Source: Punica granatum
Taxonomy: Eukaryota; Streptophyta; Magnoliopsida; Myrtales; Lythraceae
Length of the DNA stretch: 64,000 nt
Direction: 5' to 3'
Assembly (NCBI RefSeq): GCF_007655135.1
Contig: NC_045133.1
Coordinates: 27,377,845 to 27,441,844, forward strand
In this document: positions 20,309 through 34,930 of the stretch, piece by piece
Layout of the letters: the number at the start of each line of letters is the position of its first letter
Numbering within the stretch: the stretch's first letter is position 1
Notes under the pieces: model-generated
Told to the model about the DNA's origin: nothing
What the model saw: only the letters and a program-made list of their open reading frames with translations
Databases searched by the model: none
Position numbers and translations under genes: made by a program

Positions 20309-21774
20309 TCTTGGCCCAACCCCCTCTTGTGCAGAGGGATCATATTTCTCTTGTGCTCGGATAAAAAGATTGAGACGGTCTAACCTTGTCTAGATCTTTG
20401 CAAAGTTTTTGCGACCAGAAGTTAGTAACTTTCCACTCTCTTTGATTGATATGGGAGAACCTTCTATTTCCGATAACCAGTCTTTATGCAGAAAGTCATT
20501 TTGGGACCCTATAATGCTTTGCTGTACTTTATTCAGCCTAAATGCAAGATACTGATGGTGATATCACCTGAAATAACCTGCTCAAAAATGAAGCAAAGAT
20601 GGCCGGCGATAACTTTAGGATCTTCTTAGTGCAGTTAATCGGAAGTAAAATACCTGTACAATTATGTCAATGGGTCCTATTACTCTACTCCTGTTCATGT
20701 AAGGTTAAGATAATTTGCGGCTCATATGTTCCACTTTTGCAGATAACGGAACCTAATCCTATAATGTTATAAGAAAAAGGACTACCCTTATGAGGCTAGG
20801 ATAGTTGTCCTCTCCCCTCTCCTTCAGAGATTGATTGATTTTAACAGCATTTACCTTTTATTTATGGATCTGTACAAGTGTCTTTTTTTTTTTCTTTTTA
20901 AATGACCTTTTCATTATAAAGCAACATAAAATTATATGTCCTTATCTCAAGTGTAACTGAAGGAAGAGAGACTAGAAGGGGTTCTTGCTCAATAATGGCT
21001 CGTCTTTATATCCTTACATAAGTTTGTGCATTGTCACCTACATCATTCGATTCATTTGGTTTTTTAACATTCAAAGGGATTGATATTCGTTCACCGGAAA
21101 GGAGGGAGGGAGGGATGGGGGGGTTTGAAGGGATTGATATTCGGATGATTAGGAGATCTCAGTTCTTGACTTTGGTTCACTGTGGTCTTTGACCTATTCT
21201 TATGATATTTTAATACACACATGTATGAATGGTGGCAAAATTTGCTTTACGCGCTGATTCTTCCGCTAGAGCAGTCGGTGGGGTCATTTTGTGGAATTTA
21301 TGCTCTTACCAGATTCATTATCTTCCTAATCAGTTGGGAGACTGGATCGAAGCCGTCTTGAACGCCGTTTTGATTCCTTTTAGCCTAATAGTAACATTAA
21401 CTTTAACATGTTCGCATTAAGCTTACCTGATCCCTAGGGAGTGGTCACCCATTCAGCTTCGGAGAACTAATCAACATTTCTATTCATTCCTAATTTGCCC
21501 AAAACACTCGGTCAAAACCATATCAAAGTTTGGCTGAATAGAAATTTTAGGGAAGCGTTGAACCCTATTTTCGAAAAAAACTAATCAATGGACTGACAGG
21601 CACCTAATAATCAAATCAAAAGGAAGTTTGAGAACCATCTTCTATTCTGTTCCCAATAAAACCTCTGTAATATTACAGATGACCTGATTTTGAGATTTTT
21701 TTTTTCCCTTTCAACTCCATGAATAATCTCCTCGGAAGGAACATAAACTCCATTATCTAATATTAAGCTAAACA
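20309..21774. other. Spacer, no gene recognised
   Basis: No supportable gene. About 20424-20452 (agaagttagtaactttccactctctttgat) recurs near 49572-49600 inside the dnaJ-related pseudogene, so a small unnamed repeat is present. A G-rich run lies at about 21098-21123. A 63-codon plus frame at 21229-21420 has no recognisable similarity. Confidence 0.55.
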
Positions 21775-21896
21775 TAAAATATAAGTGCCCAGTGTCCCTA
21801 TGACCAGGTACATATAATTACCCTTCAAGCAAAAAGAAACCTAAAATATTAAGTGTCCCGGTATAATTATATTGCTATTTGGAAAAGAATCCAATT
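21775..21896. repeat. Dispersed repeat abutting the DEP1 pseudogene break
   Basis: Diverged copy of about 12895-13015: ggtacatataattaccctt, gcaaaaagaaac, aagtg-ccc and gaatccaatt occur in the same order. Its end coincides with loss of DEP1 homology at 21897. Confidence 0.6.
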
Positions 21897-23285
21897 GAAC
21901 CCGGTTCGCCATATATGCCCCTGCAAAGGAAGTTATTACATACGTGATACACATGTATTGCTTGGCAAGCATGTGAGCTTCCATTTCCAGTTACGCTGAC
22001 TTGCAACTCTTTCAGGGCAGTGATCTTGCGATCAGCTTTGATCATGGCATCCGCATTAGCAGCTAAGGCAGCAGTGACCTCTTCCTTCCCTGCCTCGTTG
22101 GGTGTGATAGGAGCAGCGCCAGGAACACCATTTTTCAGGTCATCTTCAGCCTATAATGTTTTAAGAAACTATCCGTGAGTGCTTACAAGTCAATCTCACC
22201 GCAAGCGAGACAATCCTACTAACAGACTACGACCCAAAGGACATACGGTTTGCACGCAAATAGAATTATTATACATTCAAGAGGATGTGAACATAAATCT
22301 TACTTGAGAGCGTAACAACTTACTCTCGTCAAGCAGTTTCTGGAGTTTCATAAGTTAATGCCAGATGCCTCCCAACATTATCTCGGGCATAAGGAAAGAG
22401 GACCTAAGTAACAAATGATATGGGAGTCGTCGTTCCTTCAATATCAGGAACAACGCATCTCTGTTATCAGAAAAGAAAGAAATAAGTAAATGTAAAGCTC
22501 CCTGACAAGCATTTGATCTTTGAGGCCACCAAAAAGAAGTCCTCACATTCAGTGACAGTAAAGAGCATACATAGAGTCAGTTGCTCATTACGATTGTCTA
22601 AATCCGTAGTTCCGGTCAAAGGGGTGTTCGTGCTGTTAACCGCAACTCCTTTGCCACTCTGAATTAGACCATGCTTTGGCGTGGTCCATTCAATACCCAG
22701 TTGTCGAAGCTTTGAGAGCGGCATCAGATAGGTGGTGGTAACACCCTGCTTGAAGATGCTCTATAAAAATTTTCAAGTCAAAAGGAGCTGTATTTCCATC
22801 AGTAATTCAAGTACACTGGAAAAATCACTAGCAGAGTAAAATAATTATAAGACACTTTGTTCTACTTGCGAATATAGACTAATTTCACCAGGCATATACT
22901 GTATACAATGAATATCACGCACATGAACAAAATTATTAGATATCAAACAAATTTATTTTTCATTACCTATTTGGAAAACAGACCTGAGTTTTAGCACTGA
23001 TCCATGAGTCCCCCCGCATGTACATACCATGATTACGAACAAGCACAGCCATGGCTCTTGGGAATGCTTCAATTCTACAACACATCAAGGGCAACAGAAC
23101 CGTTCTGCGAAAAACAAACAGTTGAATGACAAGATAAAGATGTGCAGGAAAGAGAGAGAATACCCCTTAGAGACTTGGCGAGCTCATATACATAGTCTGT
23201 ATCGTCTATAATGCGGACCATCAGATCATCGTAAAACCAATGTCCTTTAATTCCTTTGATCATCTCCGTATGAGTTATCTTTAGA
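21897..23285 (-). pseudogene. DEP1: Bifunctional methylthioribulose-1-phosphate dehydratase/enolase-phosphatase (DEP1) pseudogene
   Basis: Minus-strand exon remnants match the plant DEP1 fusion enzyme of the methionine (Yang) salvage cycle. In order: [19 protein letters not shown] (about 23285-23164), [26 protein letters not shown] sequence holding the RNHG motif of the class II aldolase-like dehydratase (23074-22984), the LRQLGIEWTTPKHG stretch (about 22750-22630), the inter-domain linker ending DRKITALKELQ (22150-22001), and GHIWRTGF, the start of the phosphatase domain (21920-21897). The N-terminal half of the dehydratase and nearly all of the phosphatase are absent. A 1-base insertion shifts the frame after SDAALK (near 22718). 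The 3' break abuts a dispersed repeat, suggesting truncation by insertion or deletion. Confidence 0.85.
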
Positions 23286-24955
23286 TGCAAAATTGACATA
23301 ATCAAACAGAAGATGACTCACAAATCGTAACAGGGGGAAGGTGGAAAGAAAAAGACAAGCTGCCGGTGGAAGTGCTGAGCCATTAGTCGATGTTCACGCA
23401 TCTAGTCAAGATCCAACGTGCTATTTCATAGTACGCACAAAGCCCAAAGCTAAAAAAGAAAATATCTCTGCCAGCTACTAGCATAATCTAAATGACCGCA
23501 CCGGCAGAGGCTCGCCCGAAATTCAGTTGATGATGGGTTCATCATAGTCACAAGACATGACTCGATCCCGTGACTATGGATAACAAGCTCCAGCATCACA
23601 CATGGTGTATGCCTGCTAGATCAGTGATTTAACATTGCTTTACTGATGAAGAGCCATGCAAATTAAGAATGAAATTGGATTATTGGAGTAGCAATAGGCT
23701 ACTCTTGAACATCTGGGGAAGTCACGAGAGTAGCATCTAAATAAATGAATATCGATAGTTTCAACAGTTGCAAGGTTTCGTGATCAGAACATGATAATTT
23801 TGACTAACAACATAACTAGCTGAATATTCAACTGATAGTGACTAACAAGCCAAAAGTATCTTATTAGATTAATAACTAACATGATTATCGTCAAAGATGA
23901 TCTTGAAGCAAAGCACAGCAGTACGATAGACACGGATGGTTTATTTTTCTCACTGCAAATGCGAAAATTATTGGGCAGGCAAACAACTACTCGCAATTAA
24001 AGAATCCACCGAAGTTCCTACATATGTCCTGCTTAACAGCTAAGATCTCCATGCCAGAATATTTTTAGTGCCCGAGCTAAGACTCACGGGGAATGTTCAA
24101 AGAATGCTTGGTCAGACCTATGTTCAGACCTAGAACCCGTCTAAGAATCTTCCTATGGATTCTCGTATTGCCGTCATTTTGTTATATACCATAAACCTCC
24201 TCAAAATGGCAGCAAGAAATCTGGCGCAGTCAAATTCGGTCCTCTGCTTCAGAAAAAATCAATACAGGGATTCCGTGTCTTATCTGATGGCAGAAATTGA
24301 CTTGCAGTCCCTTCCCAGAGATGAAATTTCAGAGCTCGTGGTGAGGAAGCTCACTCCTTTGGACGGAGCTCGCCATGAAAATAAGCACAGTTGAAAAGTC
24401 TTCTAATCTCCTCGACCTTGCATTACAATTAGCATTATGTAACCATTTTATTAAGCAGCTTCAGAGAAGGAAACAGAAAAGCAGAGCTGAACGCTTCAAA
24501 GAAATGGAGGAACTCAATCCAAAGAACTACAATCAGCAGCCAATCCCATTACTCCGAGCAAAACTTCGAGCCTCGATTCGCCTATTCACCAAAAGTTTCT
24601 GATTTGAGCTTAGTTTTTTACCAGAACTTCCTATGTTTGTGTGAAGAGAGGCAAGTGCCTACGAACTACATTTATCAGACAAATCCATCTTATTCACCCT
24701 GGGAATTAATAGAACCAAATATGATTACAGATCGATTGGACCGAGATTGAGACCATTTAGCAACAGAAAAAAAAGCCCATTGATCGAGGAGATGGACAGA
24801 AATTAGGAGCTGTAAATTTCAATTTTTTAAATTTTTTCCATATGTATTATTCCATTGAATAAGTCACAACAAATCAAGAATCAGATTACAGCATAAGAAA
24901 GCCGAAAAATCTCAGTAAGTCTGGGTCTGTCAATAGGGAAGCAATCAAGAATCCA
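23286..24955. other. Spacer, no gene recognised
   Basis: Two overlapping plus-strand frames at 24155-24394 and 24375-24602 give 79 and 75 residues in different phases (one has SLPRDEISELVVRKLTPLDG). I recognise neither, and they may be remains of a frame-shifted gene. Nothing else is supported. Confidence 0.5.
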
Positions 24956-25321
24956 TCAGCAAAATCCCCTGAAGTCCTCCTCAAGGGCCTCCTCCAACAG
25001 AGCCTCGGACTCGTCCATCAGCTCGGGGCTCAGTCTAAACATCAGGACACAGAACTCCATCTGATTAAGCGCCCCATCGCCGTCGAAATCCCCCTCCCTC
25101 AACATAGACCGAAGATCGTCGTCGCTCAGGTCCTTCAACCCCAGGAGGGCCGCGTTCCTCTTCAAGCTGTCAAACGTGATGACCCCTTTTTCCCCGTCCA
25201 CCAGCAGGTTGAACCCGTTACAAAGCTCCCCGATGAGGCCTTCGCCGCCGAGCTTCTGGGCCATGACGGGCAAGAAGTCGTGGAAGTTCTGAGGGGCGGC
25301 TGAATTCTTGGAAGACGCCAT
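24956..25321 (-). CDS. KIC/PBP1-like single EF-hand calcium-binding protein
   Basis: Intronless, 121 residues, ATG at 25321. It matches the plant family of KIC (KCBP-interacting Ca2+-binding protein) and PINOID-binding protein 1, small cytosolic calcium sensors. Residues about 13-50 hold the conserved FHDFLPVMAQKLGGEGLIGELCNGF stretch in part, then DGEKGVITFDSLKRN (a degenerate first EF-hand) and LSDDDLRSMLREGDFDGDGALNQMEF (the canonical calcium loop DFDGDGALNQME, about residues 86-97). LSPELMDESEALLEEALEED is an acidic C-terminal helix. Length and organisation fit the family. In Arabidopsis, KIC inhibits the kinesin KCBP in a Ca2+-dependent way and PBP1 binds PINOID; which role applies here cannot be told. 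A paralogue lies at 56.1 kb on plus. Confidence 0.92.
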   Translation of the reverse strand: MASSKNSAAPQNFHDFLPVMAQKLGGEGLIGELCNGFNLLVDGEKGVITFDSLKRNAALLGLKDLSDDDLRSMLREGDFDGDGALNQMEFCVLMFRLSPELMDESEALLEEALEEDFRGFC

Positions 25322-28025
25322 TGATGAGAAAGAAAGGTTCGAGCTTTGATGATCAGAGAAGATGTCAGACCCGAATCCGATTGTGGGCAGTGGAGATTGG
25401 GGTTGGGCGGATGGTATATATTAATAGAGGGAACGATTGTTGGAAGTTCCGAGAAAGAGTTGGGGGGGAAGGAGGAGGAAGACAACTAAGGAACAGGTAA
25501 TTGAGCGGTCGGTCGGTCGGCCCATTAATTGGGATGCAGAAGGAAACATCTTTGGGGTTCTTCTCGGAAGGAGACCGAGAGTGATTGAATGAAGGAATGA
25601 ATGAATTGATGGAATTAATAACAGAAAGTTTGGCTTTTGCGGGGAAGGAAGGAAGGAAGGAGGAAAGGCTGTTTCTTCTGCCATTCTTCCCGGGGGAGTT
25701 AAAAGTTCACTCTTTTACGCGGAGGAGGAGAGAGAAAAAGGAAGATGCACTTGGAGAGAAGTATTTGCAGACCGATCCCTCGAGTATCAGTCTTTATACA
25801 TTGCTCCATTATATTAATTTTCGTTTTCGACGGATGTCCTTGACTAAAGCTACTCGCGTGCCACAACCATCGAGATAAATTTACAAAGGAAAAGTTCCTT
25901 GATCAAGAATGAGAAGCGACAACATTACCGAAGGATAAAGATATTTGTGTAAGAACAAAAATTCAGGGGATGACTATTTTTACTAACCCGTTTAACTTTA
26001 TTCATGAATTTTATGACTGATCTCATTGTGTCAGTACTATGTCATATCAATCCTTCTCTTTCTCATCGAAATAACAATTATTATTTGATCATCATGAATT
26101 TTTTAATGAACTGAATTTCAAATAGTCTGATTAGAAAATAGACTTCCTCCCTAAATCATGAGTACTATATTATCTTACAATCGCTTCATATTAATGAAAA
26201 GTCCGGAGATAATCGCGGTCAATGAATGCGTGAAATATAATACAAGTAGTAATTTAAAAGGAGCTAGTAGATGGAGTGATTCTCCAAGTTTTCTTCTATT
26301 TGAGAGGTTCTTTTGCAAAATATAAATTTTGAGGTGGACTCATAATTAATTAATTAAAAATTAATAAGGTGACAGAAATTGCCGTATGGATAGAAGAAGC
26401 GACCCGTTCTGCGTCGGCCGAGTGGATGCGGTTGCCAGCTCTTTCTACAGTTTTTTTCGCATCACTTTCTCATTTTGATGTCAGAAATTCCTTTTCCGAA
26501 ATTTTCTTGAATTTTTTAAATTAAAAAATCGGTCAACTTAATCTGAAAACATGAAGGACGACGGCTCCTTTGAGGTAAATAAACTCACTGAAGATCTCAA
26601 ATTATGACGGAAGCGATGATGTTAACGGGGAGCGGGTGGGTCAGTCAATGAGACCGATCCGGGGGCCCCACTGACTCATTCCCATGGGTGATGAGTGGTC
26701 AAAGGTCAAAATAAAAATTATGATGGGCCGAGCCTTAAAAGTGCTTTCCATCGTAAATGGGCCTTAAAAAATGTTTATAGGAGGGAGCCCAATTTCTCAT
26801 TCTAAATTTCATAATAATTTACTCATGAAATGATATATTATACATCCAACAAATATATTTTAGAAAACACTAATCTTAACGATTGATATGGGACGCTTTT
26901 TTCGGGCAATTTATAAGTAGAATAATTCGAAATTTCTTCTTGATTAGCTAATTAATCAAGGAAGTTTATATAAGTTTTGATTTCTAGAAAATTTTGTATC
27001 ATTCAAAAAATAAAACCTTTTTTTTTTGGTGAACTAGGGTGCCAAGTCTAATTGTATTAAACAAATAGAAAGTAAACAATACAAAAGGTTATCTTTTATA
27101 AATTATATGAAATGTTATCCTTCCCCCCAAAGGAGTAGGTTATCTTTAGTTTTTGTTTATTGTATACAACATTATATGTAAAAAAATATAAGGTATAAAA
27201 TAAGTTATAATGAAGTCGAAATTACAGAATCAGACTAACATGTTTTTTTGATATTGAAGTATTAGATATTCTTGTAATTATTTTTACATATTTTTATATA
27301 CTTTATACTTATAAAAGTTAATGAGATAATAAAAGTACAAACTCAAGAAATCTTTTTTTTTTTACTTAAAAAAATATAGTTGGGCATAGCATAGTAAACC
27401 AAGCCCGTGTATGACATGGGCCATTAAACTAGTAAATTGGTAAAGTTGATCATTAATGGTTTAATATCAGTTGTCATATACAATATCTTCCATTAAATGG
27501 ATTGGACAGTGATAGAGTTGCATCTTGGACAATATTATGAATTCCAACTGGGGAATCCCAGACTGAGCACTTTGTTAATAATCCTTACTTGAGCAGCATG
27601 GAAATAATCAGGTATGGTATTTTAGTGATTCAATCATCAATATTATTTTGCATAATATATGAAAAAAAGATTTACCGCCGGCATTCATATGGTATAGTTG
27701 ACAAAACGTGTTCTGCAGATTTTATAGCACGGGAATCTGTAGACGGGGCAAAACCGGCTTGTTTGATGGGAAAACAAACAATGAGTAGTAGCACTCACTT
27801 AAGGCTTGAGGCTCTAAACTTCTAGATCAATGACCCCACCACTGGCAGCATTAAGAATCATTCTAGGGAAGAAAGTGAAGCAAAAGGGTTGACTTTGAAA
27901 TTTAGGGACAAAGATTTCCACTTGGAAGCTTTCATATGGCCTACAATTTCTGTTTTTTTCCATTGAAAGTGAAGGAAGAGCTTCCATGAAAGGGGAGCCA
28001 TTGCAGAGGCCTCCTTGAAGCATCA
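25322..28025. other. Spacer and 5' flank of receptor kinase 1
   Basis: No gene supported. About 25975-26760 is a diverged duplicate of 36180-36520, sharing aatgagaccgatc/aatc, cccactg(a/g)ctcattcc, gtggtcaaaggtcaaaat and the aaaagtcc(g/a)gagataat block, consistent with a duplicated RLK unit. A possible W-box core (ttgac, 27889-27893) lies about 135 bases before the RLK start. Confidence 0.6.
27889..27893 (+). promoter_or_regulatory. Possible W-box core upstream of RLK1
   Basis: ttgac followed by t (TTGACT), about 135 bp before the ATG. WRKY factors bind TTGACC/T, and many receptor kinases of this type are stress inducible. A 5-6 base word is expected by chance often, so this is weak. Confidence 0.25.
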
Positions 28026-31005
<2,980 letters not shown>

Positions 31006-31129
31006 AACATTTTGGTTGTAGTTTACCATTTCTACATAGGATTAATTTCCTCTGGTTGGTTCCGGAAACCTCAGTTCTCTCCATTTTCTCATCTTTGGAA
31101 AATGATGAGTTAGTATCGAATAGAAATCT

Positions 31130-31687
31130 GTGTGTTTGTTTTTAGAGTTAAGTAGAGTTGCGTTTTGATTTTAATTGGATTGTAATGATTATGTTGTTGA
31201 ATTATGAGAAAAGTGTGAAAAAATAATGAATAGTTGAGAGAAAGTAACGATTACATTGTTGAATTGTAGAAAAAGTAATAGATAATTGAGAGAATTTAGT
31301 ATTAAAAATTAAATTGAATGGTTAAAAAAATTGAAGAAAAAGAAAAAAGTAATAATTGTGTTGTTGATTTTTGTTGTGTAGTGGATATAGTTAAAGTTAG
31401 AGTTAAAATTTTGTATTTTGTATTAGAGTTAAGTAGAGTTGAATTTTGCTTTTTCCTTGGGTTTTCCTGCTTGTGTTGTTGCCTTCTGCGCCCCCGTGTG
31501 CCCCCGTCCTCCCTCGTTCCGCCTTTCGTCTTCCCCTTGCCTTGCCTGCCTCCCCCCCTTGCCGCCCCCTGAAAAAATCCTTTGTGCCGTTCTTTTGTTG
31601 TGTAGTGAGTAGAGTTAAAGTTAGAGTTAAAATTTTAAAAATCGACCCTAAAACCAAACAGGTTGAATTGATTGTAAAACCAAACGG
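31130..31687. mobile_element. Tourist-like MITE sequences, apparently nested, carrying a GC-rich insert
   Basis: Starts tgtgtgtttgtttttagagtt (about 31131) and ends aaaccaaacagg and aaaaccaaacggg (about 31660-31685). Interior words (agagttaaagttagagtt, ttgttgtgtagtg) match the MITEs at 4.6 and 46.8 kb. Two sets of terminal-like words suggest one element inside or beside another. Between them (31450-31590) is a C-rich segment foreign to the rest. TSDs were not resolved. Confidence 0.55.
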
Positions 31688-32484
31688 GCCAAAGACCATA
31701 TCCCTTTTCTTGTTGCCTCAAAAGAAACAGTTCTTTGCCCTAAATCCTACGCCTCCGCCTCCGCCTCCTCTTGTCTTCCCCTCTCCTTTCATTTTGCATT
31801 TTGCAGCTCGACATGGAGCGGTAGGATCATGCCAACTAGGCAAACCCTGAGGTAATTATGTTCATAATCTCCGTTCTGGTTTCCATCAACCTAATTTTCG
31901 TTTCTTTCCATGAGGCTGTCTTGTAGCCACTAATACAAATGCAACCGTATCAGTAACCACGACTTGTTTTGAGTTCAATTATTCCATAACCGAAATCGAA
32001 TTTTAGCTCATCAAACTTGTATTTACGGATATTACTAGCATATGATAAACTGCACAATGCCCGTTAGCGTTCCTTATGGACTTGGGACATTATATATTTA
32101 CTAGAAAAGGAAATGCATGTATGTTAGCAGATTAATTTCATGATAAAATTATTCTCAAAATAGTTCAAATTTTAAAATATTTTAACTTTCTTAAATATGT
32201 TATATCTGATTATTTCTAACTCGAGCTCCACCAATATAGCTCTGTAATTCAAATAAGTCAAATGTATGAACTTTCACGTACTTAAGGAGTAAATGATATC
32301 GAATTAATCAAAAAGATTTTTAACAGTTGATAAAAATCTAAAATTTGACATATTTAAATTAATGTCCATCGTAATTGCATAAAAGTATTATACTTGTAGA
32401 GGAAAATATAATGTAGATTCTTTTGGCATTTTGTTAGAGTTATAATTGCTAAGTTTTTATTGGCTTGTGTTTGGATCATTTTCA
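31688..32484 (+). repeat. Unknown-family 5' module, second full copy
   Basis: Paralogous to 16600-17340 over the whole length: the ccaaagaccatatcccttttcttg start, the GC-rich cctccgcctccgcc leader, catgccaactaggcaaaccctgag|gtaatt (about 31828-31857), then the same AT-rich intron-like sequence. It ends at an acceptor-like gatcattttcag immediately before the WFAH... frame. Confidence 0.65.
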
Positions 32485-32780
32485 GTGGTTTGCGCACTTC
32501 GCCCCGCATGTTAGGAGGATAGCCGGGTTAAGGTACTCATTTAGGTGCTTATTGCGTGGTTATCAAAAGAGTCACTCATCTCGGGGGATGGTGCTTATTG
32601 TATCTGGGCCAAATGGTGCCTAAGATCATTTTCAGTGGTTTGCGCACTTAGCCCCGCATGTTAGGAGGATAGTCGGGTTAAGATTCTCATTTAGGTGCTT
32701 ATTGCACGGTTATCAAAAGCGCCATTCATCTCGGGGGATGGTGCTTATTGTATCTGGGCCAAATGGTGCTTAAGATCATT
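32485..32780 (+). repeat. Tandemly duplicated ~153-bp exon of the unknown family
   Basis: Two copies in tandem, 32485-32637 and 32638-32780, each beginning tggtttgcgcactt directly after gatcattttcag. Both keep the frame WFAH..PHVRRI.G.R.SFRCLL.GYQK.HSSRG open to the same stop after SGPNGA. Duplication of an exon with its acceptor is the simplest reading. Confidence 0.65.
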
Positions 32781-33960
32781 ATCTCTTTTAAAGCCAAAGA
32801 TCATATCCCTTTTCTTATCGCCTCAACTTGTTGCTTGCTAGCTAGTAGCTCCATAATATAACAAATCTATCACCCTCTATTAATATGAATCATAGGATCA
32901 TTTTACATTGATGAATAAATGCGGGAAAACAACGCAATACACGATAATGTATATCGTCATATTACATTGATGCAAAGTTTGTTTGTTGGTCATTTCTTTC
33001 GGTTGTAAGGTAAGGTCCATAAAACTGCTACAATGACAATTTGTTGTGCAATCTCTTGGCAATTGACTAGTTTGAAATGCAAATTGCACGTTTTCCTTAA
33101 GTAGTGATAATGCCTTAATTAATTGCACATTCAATTTCCCTGCAATCTCACTTATGTTAATTAGTTAGTACTGTGTATATTGAATTCTTAATTTCCAGCT
33201 TGATTCTTTTGCAAATGACAACACAAAAGTTTACCGTAGCATTAATTGAATGTAGTAATAAGGATCCAACTAATCATCTTCATCATACTGTGGCTCAAGT
33301 GGTCAATGCCCTGAGGGCTGCTGATCGAGAAAACTTTATAATATATGTGAGTACTTAAATCCTAATTAATTCATTATTGTTACAATTATTTTGTATTCAT
33401 ATAACTCTTTATTGATCTTGATGTTTGTTTGCTGATAGCGAGCTGCCATAGTTGCGGGAGCTTCCCACCGATTCGGGCTCGGATTGGCCAAATGGATGAC
33501 GCCAATGCCAAGGAAGCATTGAGGCGCATAGAAGACGTTGCGGCTCTAGATTTGTTCTGATCTCTACCTAGTCAAGGGTCCTAACCTAAACGGCGAACAA
33601 TGAGATGAACGAGGGTGCTGTTGAAGAGGAGAACAATGAGGTTGAGGGGGAGAACAATGTGGCGAACCCCTTGGAGGAAGAGAAGCAACAACATGATAAC
33701 GAGGACCAGGAGAAACGATGAGGTCGAGGAGAACAATGGGGCGGAGGAGGAGAACAACGGGGTGGAGGAAGAGAACAACCTGGGGGAGGAGCAACAATAT
33801 AATGGGAAGGAGAATCACGAGGTGGAGGGCAACCAGCTGCCGCAATTGCGGGAGCTTCCCCGATTCGGGCTAGGATTGTCCAAACAGATGATGCCAATGC
33901 CAAGGAGGCATTGAGGCGCCTAAAGAAGGTTGTGGCTCCAGATTTGTCCTGATCGCTAAC
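32781..33960 (+). pseudogene. Unknown-family copy with two exon-2 modules
   Basis: Copy of the minus-strand half at 18955-17896. An exon starting ATG 33215 region (MTTQKFTVALIECSN) reads through AQVVNALRAADRENFIIY to a gtgagt donor near 33348. Exon 2 follows a gctgatag acceptor near 33438, but has one extra G (gcgggagctt against gcggagctt in the intact copy), shifting the frame. After its stop, a second block (33595-33950) encodes EENNEVEGENN-type repeats and runs without an intron into another exon-2-like stretch (NAKEALRRL, ending at a TGA near 33950), with an internal TGA near 33720. So this locus is probably non-functional. Confidence 0.6.
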
Positions 33961-34700
33961 CGGCCAAGGCTCTTTGTCTTGTGACTGATTGGTAAGTGAA
34001 GCGGATGAGTTTCTGAGTTAACGGTGTTCATCTCGTTCACATCTTTGTATGAGAACGGAAATGCCTTGCCAGAATTTGAAGCGAGTAATTATTTAGATAA
34101 AAATGAAAAAGTTATGTATTGCCTAATTAAGATCGATGAGGACTGATGTGTGTGTAATTCTTGTGACGTGTTGAGATTGTCTATTGAATCAAACAATTCT
34201 TCTCTTTTATTTCCCTATTTTAACTTCACTTGTCGATTGACTTACGTAAGGATCATCTTTTCGTCCCACCAACACAAAGCTACCACAAGATGATGTGCTA
34301 CCAATTTGAGCTTAAGATATCATATTCAAATTGATTGATATTTTGATGACGTCATTTTGTCCAAGGTTAGTCTAACGTTAGATTACCAAGCGCCAATAAA
34401 GCAGATAGCATGGCGAATCGATTTAGCCTGATTCCGTGGAACCAATTCATACATTACCGACAGTTTTTTAAGGTATCTTAAGCCGAAGTGCATATAATAA
34501 TTATTCACTCGTCGTGATAAATAAAAAAGGAAGGAATTTACGGTATCATAAAGAGGTGTGGAATGACGCGTAATCCGTGATGTTACATATAATATTAATG
34601 ACACGAACGAGTAGTTCTTTACGGACTGAGCTCCATACAATAAACGTAGGGACTGTGAAAGATCATTATCTCTTTTAAAGCCAAAGATCATATCCCTTTT
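33961..34700. repeat. Family 3' flank, duplicated at 54.48-55.34 kb
   Basis: Collinear with 54485-55345: gcggatgagttt, tgagaac(g/a)gaaat, gatcgatgaggactgatgt, gatgatgtgct, gagcttaagatatcat and gtcgtgataaataaaa in order. The other copy has an extra ~180 bp near 54.69-54.87 kb. No gene in it. Confidence 0.7.
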
Positions 34701-34930
34701 CTTGTTGCCTCAAAAGAAACAGTTCTTTGCCCTAAATCCTACGCCTCCGCCTCCTCCTGTCTTCCCCTCTCCTTTCATTTTGCATTTTGCAGCTCGACAT
34801 GGAGCGGTAAGATCATGCCAATCAGGCAAACCCTAAGGTAATTATGTTCATAATCTCTATTCTGGTTTCCATCAACCTAATTTTCATTTCTTTCCATGAG
34901 GCTGTCTTGTAGCCACTAATACAAATGGTG
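34701..34930 (+). repeat. Unknown-family leader, third copy (truncated)
   Basis: Contains the cctacgcctccgcctcctcc leader, catgccaatcaggcaaaccctaag|gtaatt (about 34814-34840) and the start of the intron, ending at ctaatacaaatgg near 34929, where a minus-oriented family fragment begins. Confidence 0.65.

Noticed and set aside
27589..27825. 78-codon ORF upstream of RLK1 as a possible small gene
   Set aside because: No recognisable similarity, in AT-rich promoter DNA; not distinguishable from chance.
31403..31850. Overlapping open frames of 80-130 codons on both strands
   Set aside because: They arise from C-rich sequence lacking stop codons and from MITE words; composition is low complexity and no domain is seen.
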